Positions 1 through 8,864 of a stretch of DNA of 64,000 bases are shown here, piece by piece. Every line of letters starts with the position of its first letter. Positions within the stretch are counted from its first letter, which is position 1. Made by a program: the position numbers and the translations under genes. This stretch comes from Kaistia terrae (GTDB lineage: Bacteria; Pseudomonadota; Alphaproteobacteria; Rhizobiales; Kaistiaceae). A model generated the notes under the pieces. The model had not been told where the DNA came from. It ran no database searches and saw only the letters and a list, made by a program, of their open reading frames with translations. The stretch lies in contig NZ_JAPKNH010000001.1 of NCBI RefSeq assembly GCF_026344005.1, forward strand, positions 186,001-250,000, read 5' to 3'.

Positions 1-81
1 TGCGGGCATTGCCGGAAGGTCCTGCGCGTTGCCTTCGCAGCGGGCCGGAAGGCCGGAACGAGCGTCATTGGTGTGTTGTGT

Positions 82-1854
82 ATGACGGTTTCATTCGAGC
101 CTTTGCGGCGAATCATCGACGGGCTGGTCCACAGCTCGGCGGCTGACGATTCGCTGATTGCCGCGCGCCATCGCGCCTTCATCGCGGCGCATCTGGCGGT
201 CGGGCTCGGCGTTCTCCTGCTGTTCCCGATCTGGCTGGCGCTGGCCGGTCGGCCTTCCTTCGTGTCCGCGCTCGCCTTTGCCTGGCTCGCCGCGCCGCTG
301 CCGATCGCCGCGTTCCTGTCGCGCACCGGCCGCTATGGCGAGGCGCATCTCCTTTCGGCCCTGGCGCTCGCCGGTCTCGTCGTCTGGGGCGGCGCGCTGA
401 CCGGTGGTCTTGGCTCGCCGGCGCTGGTGCTGCTGGCGATCGTGCCGGCCGAGGCTGCCTTGTCTGGTTCGCGCCGCATCACGCTGGCGTCGATCGCGAT
501 TGCCGCCTTCGCACTCATTGGTTTGGCCCTCGTGGCACTCACCGGCTTGATGCCCGCGCCGCTGGTTGGATCCGCCTCCTTCGCGCCGATATTGATCGCC
601 GCCGCCATCCTTTATGGCTGCGGTCTTGCGCTGCGCATCGAACTGGTCCAGCGCGTCGCGGAAGGGGCCGCTCGCGATGGCGAGGCGCGCTACCGGATGC
701 TGGCCGACAACACGATCGATCTCGTCACCCGCCACAATAGCGTCGGTGCGGTCGAATTCGCCTCGCCTGCCACCCGCTCGATGCTCGGCTGTTCTTCGGC
801 GGAATTGATCGACCATGGCCTGTTCGACCGGGTCCATGTCGCCGACCGCCCCAGCTATCTCCATGCGCTTTCGGAAGCCGACCGCACCCACGAACCGCGC
901 ACCGTCGAGTTCCGTCTGCGTCGAGCCGGAAGCGAGGGGACGGCAGGCTTCATCTGGGTCGAAATGCGCTGTCGTCCGGCGCTGGATGCCTCGACCGGCA
1001 CACGCACGGTCGTCGCGGTGATGCGCGACATCACGGCGACCCGCAGCCAGCAATCCGCATTTGCCGAGGTTCAGTCCTCCGTCGACCAGGCCAACCAGTC
1101 GAAGGTCGCGTTCCTGGCCCATATGAGCCATGAACTGCGTACGCCGCTCAACGCCATCATCGGCTTCTCGGAGCTGTTGCAGCGTGAGCTGTTCGGCAAG
1201 TTCGAAATGGCGCGCCACCGCGATTACATCCGGTTGATCCATTCCTCCGGCGAGCATCTGCTGCAGGTGGTCAACAGCGTCCTCGACATGTCGAAGATCG
1301 AGGCCGGCAAGTTCGATGTCGTGGCGGTGCCGTTCCCGGTCGTGCCGGTGATCGACAGCGCGCTCGACATGGTTGCGCAGCAGATCGCCAGCCGGGGCGT
1401 CAGGCTCGTGCGTCGGATCGATCGCGACCTGCCGGACATCGTCGCCGACCGGCGCGCCTGCCGGCAGATCCTGCTCAACCTGCTGTCCAATGCCGCCAAG
1501 TTCACGGAGGCCGGCGGCACCGTGACGGTCACGGCCTCACTGGAGCACGGCGATCTGGTGATCGAAGTCCGCGATACCGGCATCGGCATCGCCGCCAACG
1601 ACCTGCCGCACATTGGCACGCCGTTCGTCCAGGCAGACGCCTGCGCCGATCGGCGCGGCGAAGGCACGGGCCTTGGCATCTCCGTCGTCAAGGGCCTGGT
1701 GGCGCTGCAGGGCGGCACGTTCAGGCTCGAAAGCGAAGCCGGACGCGGCACGGTCGCGACTGTACGTCTGCCGGTGCGCCCGGAGCGCGCAATGATCCCG
1801 CGTGCCGATTCCGCCGATATGGTCCTCCAGCAGAGGGAGCGCAGGCGTGCGTGA
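82..1854 (+). CDS. Membrane-bound PAS-domain sensor histidine kinase
   Basis: Two-component sensor kinase at the inner membrane. About 170 N-terminal residues hold several hydrophobic segments, then comes a PAS domain (about 205-325), a HisKA domain with the H-box HMSHELRTPLNAI (phospho-acceptor His near residue 350), and a HATPase domain with N-box (LLSNAAKF, Asn near 470), G1 (DTGIGIA) and G2 (GEGTGLG). No receiver domain, so the partner regulator lies elsewhere. ATG at 82 is preferred; GTG at 73 and TTG at 76 are in frame. Overlaps the next gene by 8 bases, so the two are probably translated together. The layout resembles DivJ/PleC-type cell-cycle kinases of alphaproteobacteria, but that assignment is inference. 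Confidence 0.9.
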   Translation: MTVSFEPLRRIIDGLVHSSAADDSLIAARHRAFIAAHLAVGLGVLLLFPIWLALAGRPSFVSALAFAWLAAPLPIAAFLSRTGRYGEAHLLSALALAGLVVWGGALTGGLGSPALVLLAIVPAEAALSGSRRITLASIAIAAFALIGLALVALTGLMPAPLVGSASFAPILIAAAILYGCGLALRIELVQRVAEGAARDGEARYRMLADNTIDLVTRHNSVGAVEFASPATRSMLGCSSAELIDHGLFDRVHVADRPSYLHALSEADRTHEPRTVEFRLRRAGSEGTAGFIWVEMRCRPALDASTGTRTVVAVMRDITATRSQQSAFAEVQSSVDQANQSKVAFLAHMSHELRTPLNAIIGFSELLQRELFGKFEMARHRDYIRLIHSSGEHLLQVVNSVLDMSKIEAGKFDVVAVPFPVVPVIDSALDMVAQQIASRGVRLVRRIDRDLPDIVADRRACRQILLNLLSNAAKFTEAGGTVTVTASLEHGDLVIEVRDTGIGIAANDLPHIGTPFVQADACADRRGEGTGLGISVVKGLVALQGGTFRLESEAGRGTVATVRLPVRPERAMIPRADSADMVLQQRERRRA

Positions 1855-2671
1855 GCGTCAGGCGCCAGCCAAGCGGAAGCGTCCCTCGGCCGCCCGGTCT
1901 CGTCCGGTCGTGCAGGAGAGCGAAAGCCTGCTTGGACGGCTGGCCGACAAGGTCATTGAGAATCCGGGGCGCGCGGGCGGTTTCACCCTGATTACGATCG
2001 CCGTGACGGCGATCGTCTCCAACGCCGCTTTCCTGCAGACCAAGCATCATCCTGACCCGCTCTTCGTCACGCGCGAAGTCGCCGAGAGACCCATACTCGA
2101 CATCGGCCCGGCCACGGCTTCCGTGCCGCTGCCGAAGAGCCGCCAGACCGCGACGGTGCGGTTGCCGGGAGCCGCCAATCCGGCGCAGCCACTGCCGCAG
2201 GCGATTTCCGCCTCGTCCAGCAGTGCCGCCCCGGTGGTCAATCTCGTCGCCGCCACGCAGAAGGCGCTCGCGGATGCGCGGCTCTATGATGGTGCCGTCG
2301 ATGGCGTCATGGGTCCGCAGACAAAGGCAGCCATCTCCGCCTTCGAGAAGAAGATCGGCCTGATCCCGACCGGACAGCCAAGCGCCCGGCTGCTTGGCCA
2401 GATGCGCAAGGGCACGCCGCGCGCCCAGATCGCCGATCCGATTTCGACCGGCTCGATCGACGATTCAGCCGAGCGCGAGCGGATGACGCGGGTCCAGGCC
2501 GCGCTGAACGAGATCGGCTATGGTCCGATCGAGACCGACGGCCATGGCGGCGGCAAGACAGCCACGGCCATTCGCCGCTTCGAACTCGACAACGGCCTGC
2601 CACTGACTGGCGCTGCCGGTGACGCCGTCATCGCCAAGCTGGTGATGATCGGCGCCATGAATACGCTGTGA
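1847..2671 (+). CDS. Membrane-anchored protein with two peptidoglycan-binding domains
   Basis: Starts at GTG 1847 behind an AGGGAG ribosome binding site and overlaps the end of the kinase gene; a GTG at 1802 is a less likely start. A basic N-terminus is followed by one membrane segment (about residues 43-63), a Pro/Ala-rich linker and two PG_binding_1-type repeats: one with DGVMGPQTKAAISAFE, one with the degenerate form ETDGHGGGKTATAIRRFE. No catalytic domain, so it probably tethers the envelope or senses cell wall. Coupling to the kinase suggests a shared envelope or cell-cycle role (inference). Confidence 0.8.
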   Translation: MRERQAPAKRKRPSAARSRPVVQESESLLGRLADKVIENPGRAGGFTLITIAVTAIVSNAAFLQTKHHPDPLFVTREVAERPILDIGPATASVPLPKSRQTATVRLPGAANPAQPLPQAISASSSSAAPVVNLVAATQKALADARLYDGAVDGVMGPQTKAAISAFEKKIGLIPTGQPSARLLGQMRKGTPRAQIADPISTGSIDDSAERERMTRVQAALNEIGYGPIETDGHGGGKTATAIRRFELDNGLPLTGAAGDAVIAKLVMIGAMNTL

Positions 2672-2687
2672 AGATTCCGAGGCAGCC

Positions 2688-3029
2688 ATGCGCGTGACAT
2701 CCGGCCTCTGGGTCGCGGCCTATATCCGCCGTGCCTTCGTCGAAGGAGCGTTCGCGGCCGTGGTGCGGCGCGGGTCGGAAGAAGCGGGCGCCATTTTCGT
2801 GGTCGTGGACTGGCTGGATGGTACCGTCGACCTGTACGGCCCCGCGCCGCAGACCGCCTTCGATGATGGCAAGCCAACAGACCGGTTGTTCAACCGGATC
2901 GGCGATCGGATCGATCGGCTCGCGATGCAGGAGCGGATCGCGTCGGAAACGCGGTTCGATTCCGATATCTGGGTAGTCGAGATCGAGGATCGCCAGGGGC
3001 GGTCCTTTCTCGAGATCGCCGCCGACTGA
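2688..3029 (+). CDS. DUF1491 family protein
   Basis: A 113-residue protein that begins MRVTSGLWVAAYIRRAF and continues with GAIFVVVDWLDGTVDLYGPAP, the usual opening of DUF1491 proteins of alphaproteobacteria. Function unknown; no signal peptide or membrane segment. It sits 16 bases after the peptidoglycan-binding gene on the same strand, so it probably belongs to that transcript. Confidence 0.8.
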   Translation: MRVTSGLWVAAYIRRAFVEGAFAAVVRRGSEEAGAIFVVVDWLDGTVDLYGPAPQTAFDDGKPTDRLFNRIGDRIDRLAMQERIASETRFDSDIWVVEIEDRQGRSFLEIAAD

Positions 3030-3036
3030 CGTCGCC

Positions 3037-4578
3037 TCAGGCGATCTTTTCCGCCCATTTCACGCGCTCGTTTACGCCTTGGCGTTCTGTCGCGACAGGG
3101 CGAGAATCCTTGCGCGGAACGTCCGCGAAATGAGGCTGGTGCACGGGTTCGGCCTCGGCATCGCCGCGCCAATAGCCCACCAGCTGGTTCGCAGCGGGCT
3201 GAGCGACGCCCGACAGCAATTCCGTCAGCCGGAAGAAGGCTTCGACCGCGTCGCGCATCACCGGATTGGCGAAAAGCAGCACCTGCTGCGCCTCGGTGTC
3301 GGACAGGCCGATGGCCTTCAGCAAGACGACAAGCGCCTCGCCGGACGGATCATCCAGCAGTGTCGTGACCTGGTCGATGTCGAGCCGGAGCCCTTCGGAA
3401 AGCGCCGCGATCAGCGCTTCGCGCTGGCGTTGGCGCGCCAGCATGGGAAGGCGGGCTCGACTCAGCGCCGCGCGAAACGCGTGGTCGACCTGCATCGAGG
3501 AGGGCTTTGGGATTGAGATCTGCCCCGGCGACAGCGCAGCGATCAGTGCCAGCCGATCGGCGCGGTCGAGGTGCAGGAAGGCAACTGCCGGATCGCCGGC
3601 AACCACATCGTCTGCCTCGGAGGACTGTGCGTCAGCGACAACCGGAGTGTCTTCGAGAAAGGCCATTTCCGGCACCGCCGGAGCGGGCTCGGTCGTAACC
3701 TCGGTCGGCGTGCCGGCTGCAACTTTGGCGGCAAGATGCGGAGTCTGGGCGGGTATCTCGACGGCTGCCTGAGCTTCAACAGGCGGTGGCGGCGTGGCAG
3801 CAGTCGGGCCGGCAACCGGCTTCAGCGTCGGCCGCAAATGGCCGGGCTGTCCGATTTCGGAGGCAAGCGCGCTCATTTCCGCGCTCAGGCTCGCGGTCAG
3901 GACGCGGGCTGCGGCGAGCGCCGAAAGCGGTTCCGACGCCGTTTTCAATGGCGGGTGATTCGTTTGTTCCGAAACGGGCTGGACAACATCTGGCGCGATT
4001 GCGGGTGTTTCGGCCTCGAACTCGGTCGGCAATTGCAGAATAGGCTCGGCGATTTCGACGGCCGGAATCTCGGCTGTCTCTATCTCGAATGGCGGAATCG
4101 TTGGCGCGAGCGGCGCCTCTTCGGCAACCGCCGGCAGCAGAGCGATGGTCTCGGCGTCGCCAGTCATCCGCAGGGCGCCGATGATATCCGGCGCGAGGTC
4201 GTGGCGCGATGCGATCATCCGGTAATGCGCCGGGCCGGTGGCGGCCATGATCGCCAGCAGATCAAACGAATTCAGGTCCGGCGCGTGACGCAGGATCGGG
4301 GAGGCGATCTCGGGCAAGTCCTTGCCGAGCAACCGTAAAATCGCGCCGGGCGTGTCCGGGTGACGCGCCAGCCGCTCGGCCACGAAGGCGCGATCGGCAG
4401 ACGTTACCTTGGTTAGGAAATGCGCCGCCAGTTCCTCGAAGCGGCGAATGCCCGTCTGGTCGTGCGTCTTGTCGAGCACGAACAATTCCGTCGTCGCCCG
4501 AAGCAACGCGGCATCGCGGCTTTGCTGGCTCGATACGGCCATGGCCATGAGTCCATCCGAAAAATGCGAGGGATGCAT
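3037..4578 (-). CDS. DUF2336 domain protein
   Basis: A 513-residue cytoplasmic-looking protein. The N-terminal 190 residues have the helical-repeat character of DUF2336 (for example AERLARHPDTPGAILRLLGKDL and SPILRHAPDLNSFDLLAIM stretches, each part of longer repeats). The middle (about 190-340) is a low-complexity Pro/Ala/Glu linker, and a second helical block resumes at about 345-480. Convergent with DUF1491, with only 7 bases between the stops. An internal ATG at residue 11 could also serve as start. Members occur widely in Hyphomicrobiales without an assigned function. Confidence 0.75.
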   Translation of the reverse strand: MHPSHFSDGLMAMAVSSQQSRDAALLRATTELFVLDKTHDQTGIRRFEELAAHFLTKVTSADRAFVAERLARHPDTPGAILRLLGKDLPEIASPILRHAPDLNSFDLLAIMAATGPAHYRMIASRHDLAPDIIGALRMTGDAETIALLPAVAEEAPLAPTIPPFEIETAEIPAVEIAEPILQLPTEFEAETPAIAPDVVQPVSEQTNHPPLKTASEPLSALAAARVLTASLSAEMSALASEIGQPGHLRPTLKPVAGPTAATPPPPVEAQAAVEIPAQTPHLAAKVAAGTPTEVTTEPAPAVPEMAFLEDTPVVADAQSSEADDVVAGDPAVAFLHLDRADRLALIAALSPGQISIPKPSSMQVDHAFRAALSRARLPMLARQRQREALIAALSEGLRLDIDQVTTLLDDPSGEALVVLLKAIGLSDTEAQQVLLFANPVMRDAVEAFFRLTELLSGVAQPAANQLVGYWRGDAEAEPVHQPHFADVPRKDSRPVATERQGVNERVKWAEKIA

Positions 4579-4780
4579 GATGACGCGTTACCCGAAGAGC
4601 AGTCGACGCGATCGCAAATTCCGTCCGGGTGCCCCGATCGCCAAGCCCTGGCCGATCATGACGAAAAGTTGTTAGCGATCCGTTAACCTTGCCGGTTGGT
4701 AAATGATGCTATTGTTGATGAGAGCGTCCGCCGGGCTAATGGGGCGACGATGCAGCCGGACGGACCTCCAAGGAGGTCAC

Positions 4781-4963
4781 ATGGGCACCATCCTGAGCTA
4801 CTCGGGCGATCGGCGTAGACGCGTCCGGTCCACCCTGCCGCGACAGGGAACTTGCGAGATCATCATTTTCACGGGCGTACGGATTGAGCGGTCGCGTCCT
4901 GACCGTCCCCCCTTGCCGCAACTCCCGCTTGCACAGCAGCCGAAGCCCGGCCGCGGCGCTTGA
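4781..4963 (+). CDS. Small protein with CEIIIFTGVR motif
   Basis: A 60-residue frame starting at an ATG placed 7 bases after a strong AGGAGG ribosome binding site. The protein is basic at both ends with a short hydrophobic core CEIIIFTGVRIER, then a Pro/Gln-rich tail. Short proteins with an EIIIFTGVR(Y)ER core are, from memory, recurrent in Hyphomicrobiales and usually left as hypothetical. A longer frame from 4703 has no comparable ribosome binding site. Function unknown; ends 5 bases before the convergent DUF1254 gene. Confidence 0.65.
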   Translation: MGTILSYSGDRRRRVRSTLPRQGTCEIIIFTGVRIERSRPDRPPLPQLPLAQQPKPGRGA

Positions 4964-4967
4964 TCGA

Positions 4968-5567
4968 CTATTGTTTCTCGTCGCCGGGATCGGCGGGGGG
5001 AGGGGCATCGGCCGATGGCAGCTCGGCCGAGCAACTGGCGGCGCGCAACATCGTTTCCGCCCGGCCGACCAGCGTCGGGTCGGCGACAAAACTGCGGATC
5101 AGCGCAAAGCCGCGCGTGATCGGCACCTCGATGACGATCGACTGGTCGAGCGCCGCGATCGGGTTCTCGCGCAGTTGCGCCATCTGCACCGGCGTCGCGA
5201 TCACCAGGTCGATGTCGGCGCGTTCGGCCGAGCGGTCGTTCAGGCTGTAGACATTGCTGCCGCGCCGGTTGAACACCGCGATTGACCAGAAATCCTCCGG
5301 CATCGCCGCCTTGATGCGGATCGGCCCGTCCTCGAGCGAAAAGCGGCAGGCGGCATAGGCCATTTGCGGATCGAGATAGGGCAGCGGTTCCGTGCCCGGC
5401 TCCGACATCGGCAGAAGATGAAACGCGCCGTCCTGGCCGAAGCGACCAAGCGAGGTCCAGGCGTCGCGATTGGCGAAATCGGGCATCAGCAGGATCACGG
5501 CGATGTGGATGATACCGCCGAGCAGCAGGCCGCCTATGACATAGAGCAGGGTGCGGATCACGGACAT
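4968..5567 (-). CDS. DUF1254 domain protein, membrane-anchored
   Basis: A 199-residue protein with one N-terminal membrane segment (about residues 5-28, LLYVIGGLLLGGIIHIAVILL region) followed by a DUF1254-type domain (AACRFSLEDGPIRIKAAMPE, SIAVFNRRGSNVYSLNDR parts). It is second in a two-gene operon, overlapping the end of the DUF1214 gene by 10 bases. DUF1254 and DUF1214 often occur fused in one larger protein; here they are two small anchored proteins. Biochemical role unknown. Confidence 0.8.
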   Translation of the reverse strand: MSVIRTLLYVIGGLLLGGIIHIAVILLMPDFANRDAWTSLGRFGQDGAFHLLPMSEPGTEPLPYLDPQMAYAACRFSLEDGPIRIKAAMPEDFWSIAVFNRRGSNVYSLNDRSAERADIDLVIATPVQMAQLRENPIAALDQSIVIEVPITRGFALIRSFVADPTLVGRAETMLRAASCSAELPSADAPPPADPGDEKQ

Positions 5568-6133
5568 CCGACCCTCTCGATCGCCGGCACGACGATGGCG
5601 CCGATGGTCGCGCCGCCGGCCAGCGGCGTGTCGTAGAGGCGCAGGATCAGCCGGAACCGGTCTTCCGTCGTCACCGGCAACCAGTTGCCCGGCTGTGCCG
5701 AGCGCGACACGGCGATGGTGAAGCTGCCGTTTTCGTGGCGCAAAACCTCGCGCGAATGAAACACCGTGCGCTGGGCCGGGTTCTCCATCAGGTGCCCGTC
5801 GCCGTCATAGACGGTCAGCGTCCAGAGCCGCGCCGGCGGCGTCTGGCCGGTGATGCGATAGGTGCAGCCGCCATTCAACCGCGAGCCCTGGTCGTCGGCA
5901 TCGGCCGAGAAGGCGAGGCCTTCGCCGGCGCCGAGCGGCACTTCGCCGGTGCGCGCCAGCATCGCCGCCGTATAGGGGTCGGCGTCCGCGCTGCCGGTAT
6001 CGGGCCATGCCGTCCAGGCGCCGCGCGTCACCGCCCCGAACATCCGTTCGCGGTCGAGCACGAGCGCGGCCGAGCCGAATCCGACGATCACGGCGATGGC
6101 AATGGCGATGGCGAGGTTGATGAGAAGTCGCAA
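5558..6133 (-). CDS. DUF1214 domain protein, membrane-anchored
   Basis: The open frame extends far upstream with no ribosome binding site and with a compositionally odd, Arg/Gln-rich translation, so the start is placed at TTG 6133, 7 bases after GAGG; the protein then begins MRLLINLAIAIAIAV with a membrane segment. The rest (about 60-190) is a DUF1214 domain, with GGCTYRITGQTPPARLWTLT and NPAQRTVFHSRE regions. First gene of the DUF1214-DUF1254 operon, transcribed divergently from the DMT exporter gene. Function unknown. Confidence 0.75.
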   Translation of the reverse strand: MRLLINLAIAIAIAVIVGFGSAALVLDRERMFGAVTRGAWTAWPDTGSADADPYTAAMLARTGEVPLGAGEGLAFSADADDQGSRLNGGCTYRITGQTPPARLWTLTVYDGDGHLMENPAQRTVFHSREVLRHENGSFTIAVSRSAQPGNWLPVTTEDRFRLILRLYDTPLAGGATIGAIVVPAIERVGCP

Positions 6134-6310
6134 GAACAGGCCTCGAAGCGGAGTGTGGCGAAGATAGCGTGGCCGAACGCCGGGCGATAGCACGGTTGAT
6201 GCAAACCATCGGCGGATGCACGCCGCTTTGCATGACCGCCGCAAGAAACGGGTTGCCACCGAAGGGCAAGGCGGGCAGAGCAGGCGGGTGTTCCGCAACC
6301 TCCCGAGGCG

Positions 6311-7252
6311 ATGATGACGACGGCGATCCGCCAGACGATGACGCGCGGCGACTGGGCCCTGCTGGCGACCCTCTCGGCGCTCTGGGGCGGTTCGTTCTTC
6401 TTCAATTCGGTCGCCGGCAAGGCGTTGCCGCCCTTCACAATCGTGTCGCTGCGTGTCGGCATCGCGGCGTTGATTCTGATCGCGCTGATCCGCCTGACGG
6501 GCAAGACGCTGCCGGAAGGCTGGCGGGTCTGGCGCGTGCTGTTCGGCATGGGCCTGATCAACAACGTCATCCCGTTTTCGCTGATCGTCTGGGGCCAGAC
6601 CCAGGTGCCGAGCGGGCTCGCCTCCGTGCTCAATGCCACCACGCCGTTCTGGACGGCGCTGGTCGTCAACTTCCTCACTGCGGACGAGAAGCTGACGGCG
6701 GCAAAGCTCACCGGCATCGCCATCGGCGTCGTCGGCGTCGCGGTGCTGATCGGCCCCGCCGTCTTCCTCAATCTCGGTTCGCATGGGCTTGGCGAATTCG
6801 CGATTCTGCTGGCAACCCTCAGCTACGGCTTTTCCGGCGCACTTGCGCGGCATCTGCCGCGCCTCGGCGTCGCGCCGATGACGGCCGCGACCGGGCAGAT
6901 GATCGCCGCGACGACGATGATGGTGCCGCTGGCGCTGATCTTCGATCGCCCCTGGCAGCTGGACATGCCGGGCTGGCATGTCTGGGCGGCCATCCTCGGC
7001 CTCGCCGCGCTCTCGACCGCGCTCGGCTACCTGATCTTCTTCCGCCTGCTCGCCCGCGCCGGCGCGACCAACACCTCGCTGGTGACGCTGCTGGTCCCCG
7101 TCTCGGCGATCCTGCTCGGCACGCTGGTGCTGAACGAGACGCTGGAGCCAAAGCATTTTGCCGGCATGGCGCTGATCGGCCTGGGGCTGCTGGCGTTCGA
7201 CGGCAGGGCGTGGCGCACGCTGCGGGCGCGCCGCGCCGTCGAAGCCACGTGA
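6311..7252 (+). CDS. DMT superfamily transporter (EamA family)
   Basis: A 313-residue inner-membrane protein with about ten hydrophobic helices in two EamA repeats (about 20-145 and 160-295). The first repeat opens with LSALWGGSFFFNSVAGKALPP, typical of the family, and the second closes with PVSAILLGTLVLNETLEPKHFAG. Likely exports a metabolite or amino acid; substrate not predictable. The ATG at 6311 follows a CGAGG sequence. No operon partner. Confidence 0.9.
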   Translation: MMTTAIRQTMTRGDWALLATLSALWGGSFFFNSVAGKALPPFTIVSLRVGIAALILIALIRLTGKTLPEGWRVWRVLFGMGLINNVIPFSLIVWGQTQVPSGLASVLNATTPFWTALVVNFLTADEKLTAAKLTGIAIGVVGVAVLIGPAVFLNLGSHGLGEFAILLATLSYGFSGALARHLPRLGVAPMTAATGQMIAATTMMVPLALIFDRPWQLDMPGWHVWAAILGLAALSTALGYLIFFRLLARAGATNTSLVTLLVPVSAILLGTLVLNETLEPKHFAGMALIGLGLLAFDGRAWRTLRARRAVEAT

Positions 7253-7280
7253 CATCAAGAGTGGCGGCACGCTCCGTCGG

Positions 7281-7320
7281 CTCCCTCGCCCACGCAGTGG
7301 GAGAGGGCGGGGGTGAGGGT
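7281..7320. repeat. Palindromic intergenic repeat, GGGAGAGGGC type
   Basis: An inverted repeat with arms around CCCTCGCCC and GGGAGAGGGC followed by GGTGAGGGT. The same type recurs at 40632-40670, 41050-41090 and twice within 46190-46345. It follows the stop of the exporter gene and may act as a REP-like mRNA end signal. Confidence 0.7.
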
Positions 7321-7371
7321 CTTGCTTTCCTCTAGAAGGCCTGCGTGCAACCCGGCGCCGCCGCGTCGCCT

Positions 7372-8262
7372 TCAGCCCAGCACGGCGCGCACGAAAGCGC
7401 CCATCTCGGCCAGCGAGCGACGCCCATCGGCAAGCTGCGGATAGAACAGGTGCCAGGCGTGGATCATCTGCGGCCAGACCTGCAGGCTGGTTCGCACATC
7501 GGCGGAAGCCGCGACGCCGGCCAGCCGGATCGCATCCTCGAGCAGCGTCTCGTCGGACCCGACCTGGATCAGCAGCGGCGGCAAGCCCTTGAGATCCGCA
7601 TGGATCGGCGAAACCAGCGGATTGCGGGGATCGGCGCCATGCAGATAGGCCGTCGCCAGTTCCTGCAGATACGGACGCTGGATCAACGGATCGACCGCCG
7701 CCTTGCTCTCCATCGTGGCAGCAGACATTTCGAGATCCACCCAGGGCGAGGCGCACCACGCGCAGGCGGGCAGGGGCGTGCCCGCATCGCGCAGCGAAAC
7801 CAGCGTCGAGATCGCCAGCCCGCCGCCGGCGCTCTCGCCTGCCAGCACGATGTTTTCCGGCAGAAACCCTTGCGCCAGCAGGAAGCGATAGCCTGTCAGC
7901 GCATCCTCGAGCGCCGCCGGAAAGGGGTTTTCCGGCGCCAGCCGATAATCTAGCGCCAGCGTGCGCGTCCCGGCTTCCCGCCCGGCCTGCGCCAGCATGT
8001 GCCGGTGGCTCCGGATCGACCCGGCGGCATAGCCGCCGCCATGCAGGAACAGGATTGCGCGCTTCGGATCGGCATCGGGCGTCAACGTCCATTCCGCCTT
8101 AACGCCATCCGCATCCACCGGCTTGACGACGACATCCGCCGGCATGTCGTAGCGCGCCGTCAGTCCATCCAGCCGCTTCCGCCGCCCCGCCAGATCCGCC
8201 GGCCGCTCCCCCGCCGCCAGCAGGGCGCGAACGGCTGCGATTTCTGTGGCTGTGTCGGTCAT
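7372..8262 (-). CDS. Alpha/beta hydrolase, hormone-sensitive lipase family
   Basis: A 296-residue esterase/lipase. The oxyanion motif HGGG is at 74-77, the nucleophile elbow GESAGG puts the catalytic Ser at about 144, the acid is Asp about 237 in GSDETL and the catalytic His about 268 in MIHAWH. No signal peptide, so it is cytoplasmic. The ATG at 8262 follows GGGGGAGG, which sets the start; an upstream ATG at 8370 has no such site. Substrate unknown, probably short-chain acyl esters. Confidence 0.9.
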   Translation of the reverse strand: MTDTATEIAAVRALLAAGERPADLAGRRKRLDGLTARYDMPADVVVKPVDADGVKAEWTLTPDADPKRAILFLHGGGYAAGSIRSHRHMLAQAGREAGTRTLALDYRLAPENPFPAALEDALTGYRFLLAQGFLPENIVLAGESAGGGLAISTLVSLRDAGTPLPACAWCASPWVDLEMSAATMESKAAVDPLIQRPYLQELATAYLHGADPRNPLVSPIHADLKGLPPLLIQVGSDETLLEDAIRLAGVAASADVRTSLQVWPQMIHAWHLFYPQLADGRRSLAEMGAFVRAVLG

Positions 8263-8864
8263 TTTTGCCTCCCCCGGTTTGAGTTCGATCCCTCGACCGC
8301 CCGGACGCGGATGTCCCAGCGGAGCCGATCGTTCGCCCAAGATTTGCGCGCGCCGTTCCGGTAGCGTCAATACGGGATGCGGAAACGGCAGTTGGAAGGA
8401 TTGGGGCGCGTCGAAGGACGGATTCAGTTTGACAGCGGGGCGCTGCCTCCTTGGAGCCGAACCATGTTCGCCGGCATGGCGCTGATCGGCGGCAGGGTAA
8501 GCAGACGGTGACGGCGTGACGACGTCGCGGGTGAAAGTTGTGAGGGCTGTGTTGCAAAGCGTTGACAGGGGTCCCGCATGGCCGCTTTAGGACTAGTAAC
8601 TGTCATTTGGCTGTCGACCCCATTCCCGCCATTCACGATCAAACTCGGGTAACGTGAAAGCCGTCGTCTCCCCACCCCTGATCGTCATCTGAAACGGGCG
8701 GATTCATAAGCTCGCCGAAGTCGCGAAAGATTCCCAATGTGTCACCGCAAGCGGATGCTCACTCCAGGTTCCCATTTTACCGGTTTTCAGCGATCAGCGT
8801 TACGGTTAGATATGCGGTCGCAAGCACGCGGCCGCCGATATTTTTGCAGAAAGAGATTTAGACC
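8263..8864. other. Gene-free stretch, left flank of the defence island
   Basis: No convincing gene in 602 bases. The hydrolase promoter must lie at the left end. Bases 8471-8490 repeat exactly 20 bases of the 3' end of the DMT exporter gene (7161-7180), a possible relic. From about 8590 on the sequence becomes A+T-richer, matching the island that follows; 8800-8860 probably carries the island promoter, though no clear -35/-10 pair was identified. Confidence 0.5.

Noticed and set aside
3571-4338. A 255-residue plus-strand frame opposite the DUF2336 gene
   Set aside because: Gly/Arg-rich shadow of the linker region of the minus-strand gene.
5558-8092. A single 844-residue minus-strand frame covering the DUF1214 gene, the exporter gene and part of the hydrolase gene
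   Set aside because: Only its last 190 codons look like a protein; the rest is the shadow of strongly coding genes on either strand, kept open by high G+C.
8263-8864. A retron non-coding RNA upstream of the ATPase-HNH pair
   Set aside because: No reverse transcriptase gene nearby and no clear msr/msd-like stem-loop pair in the stretch.
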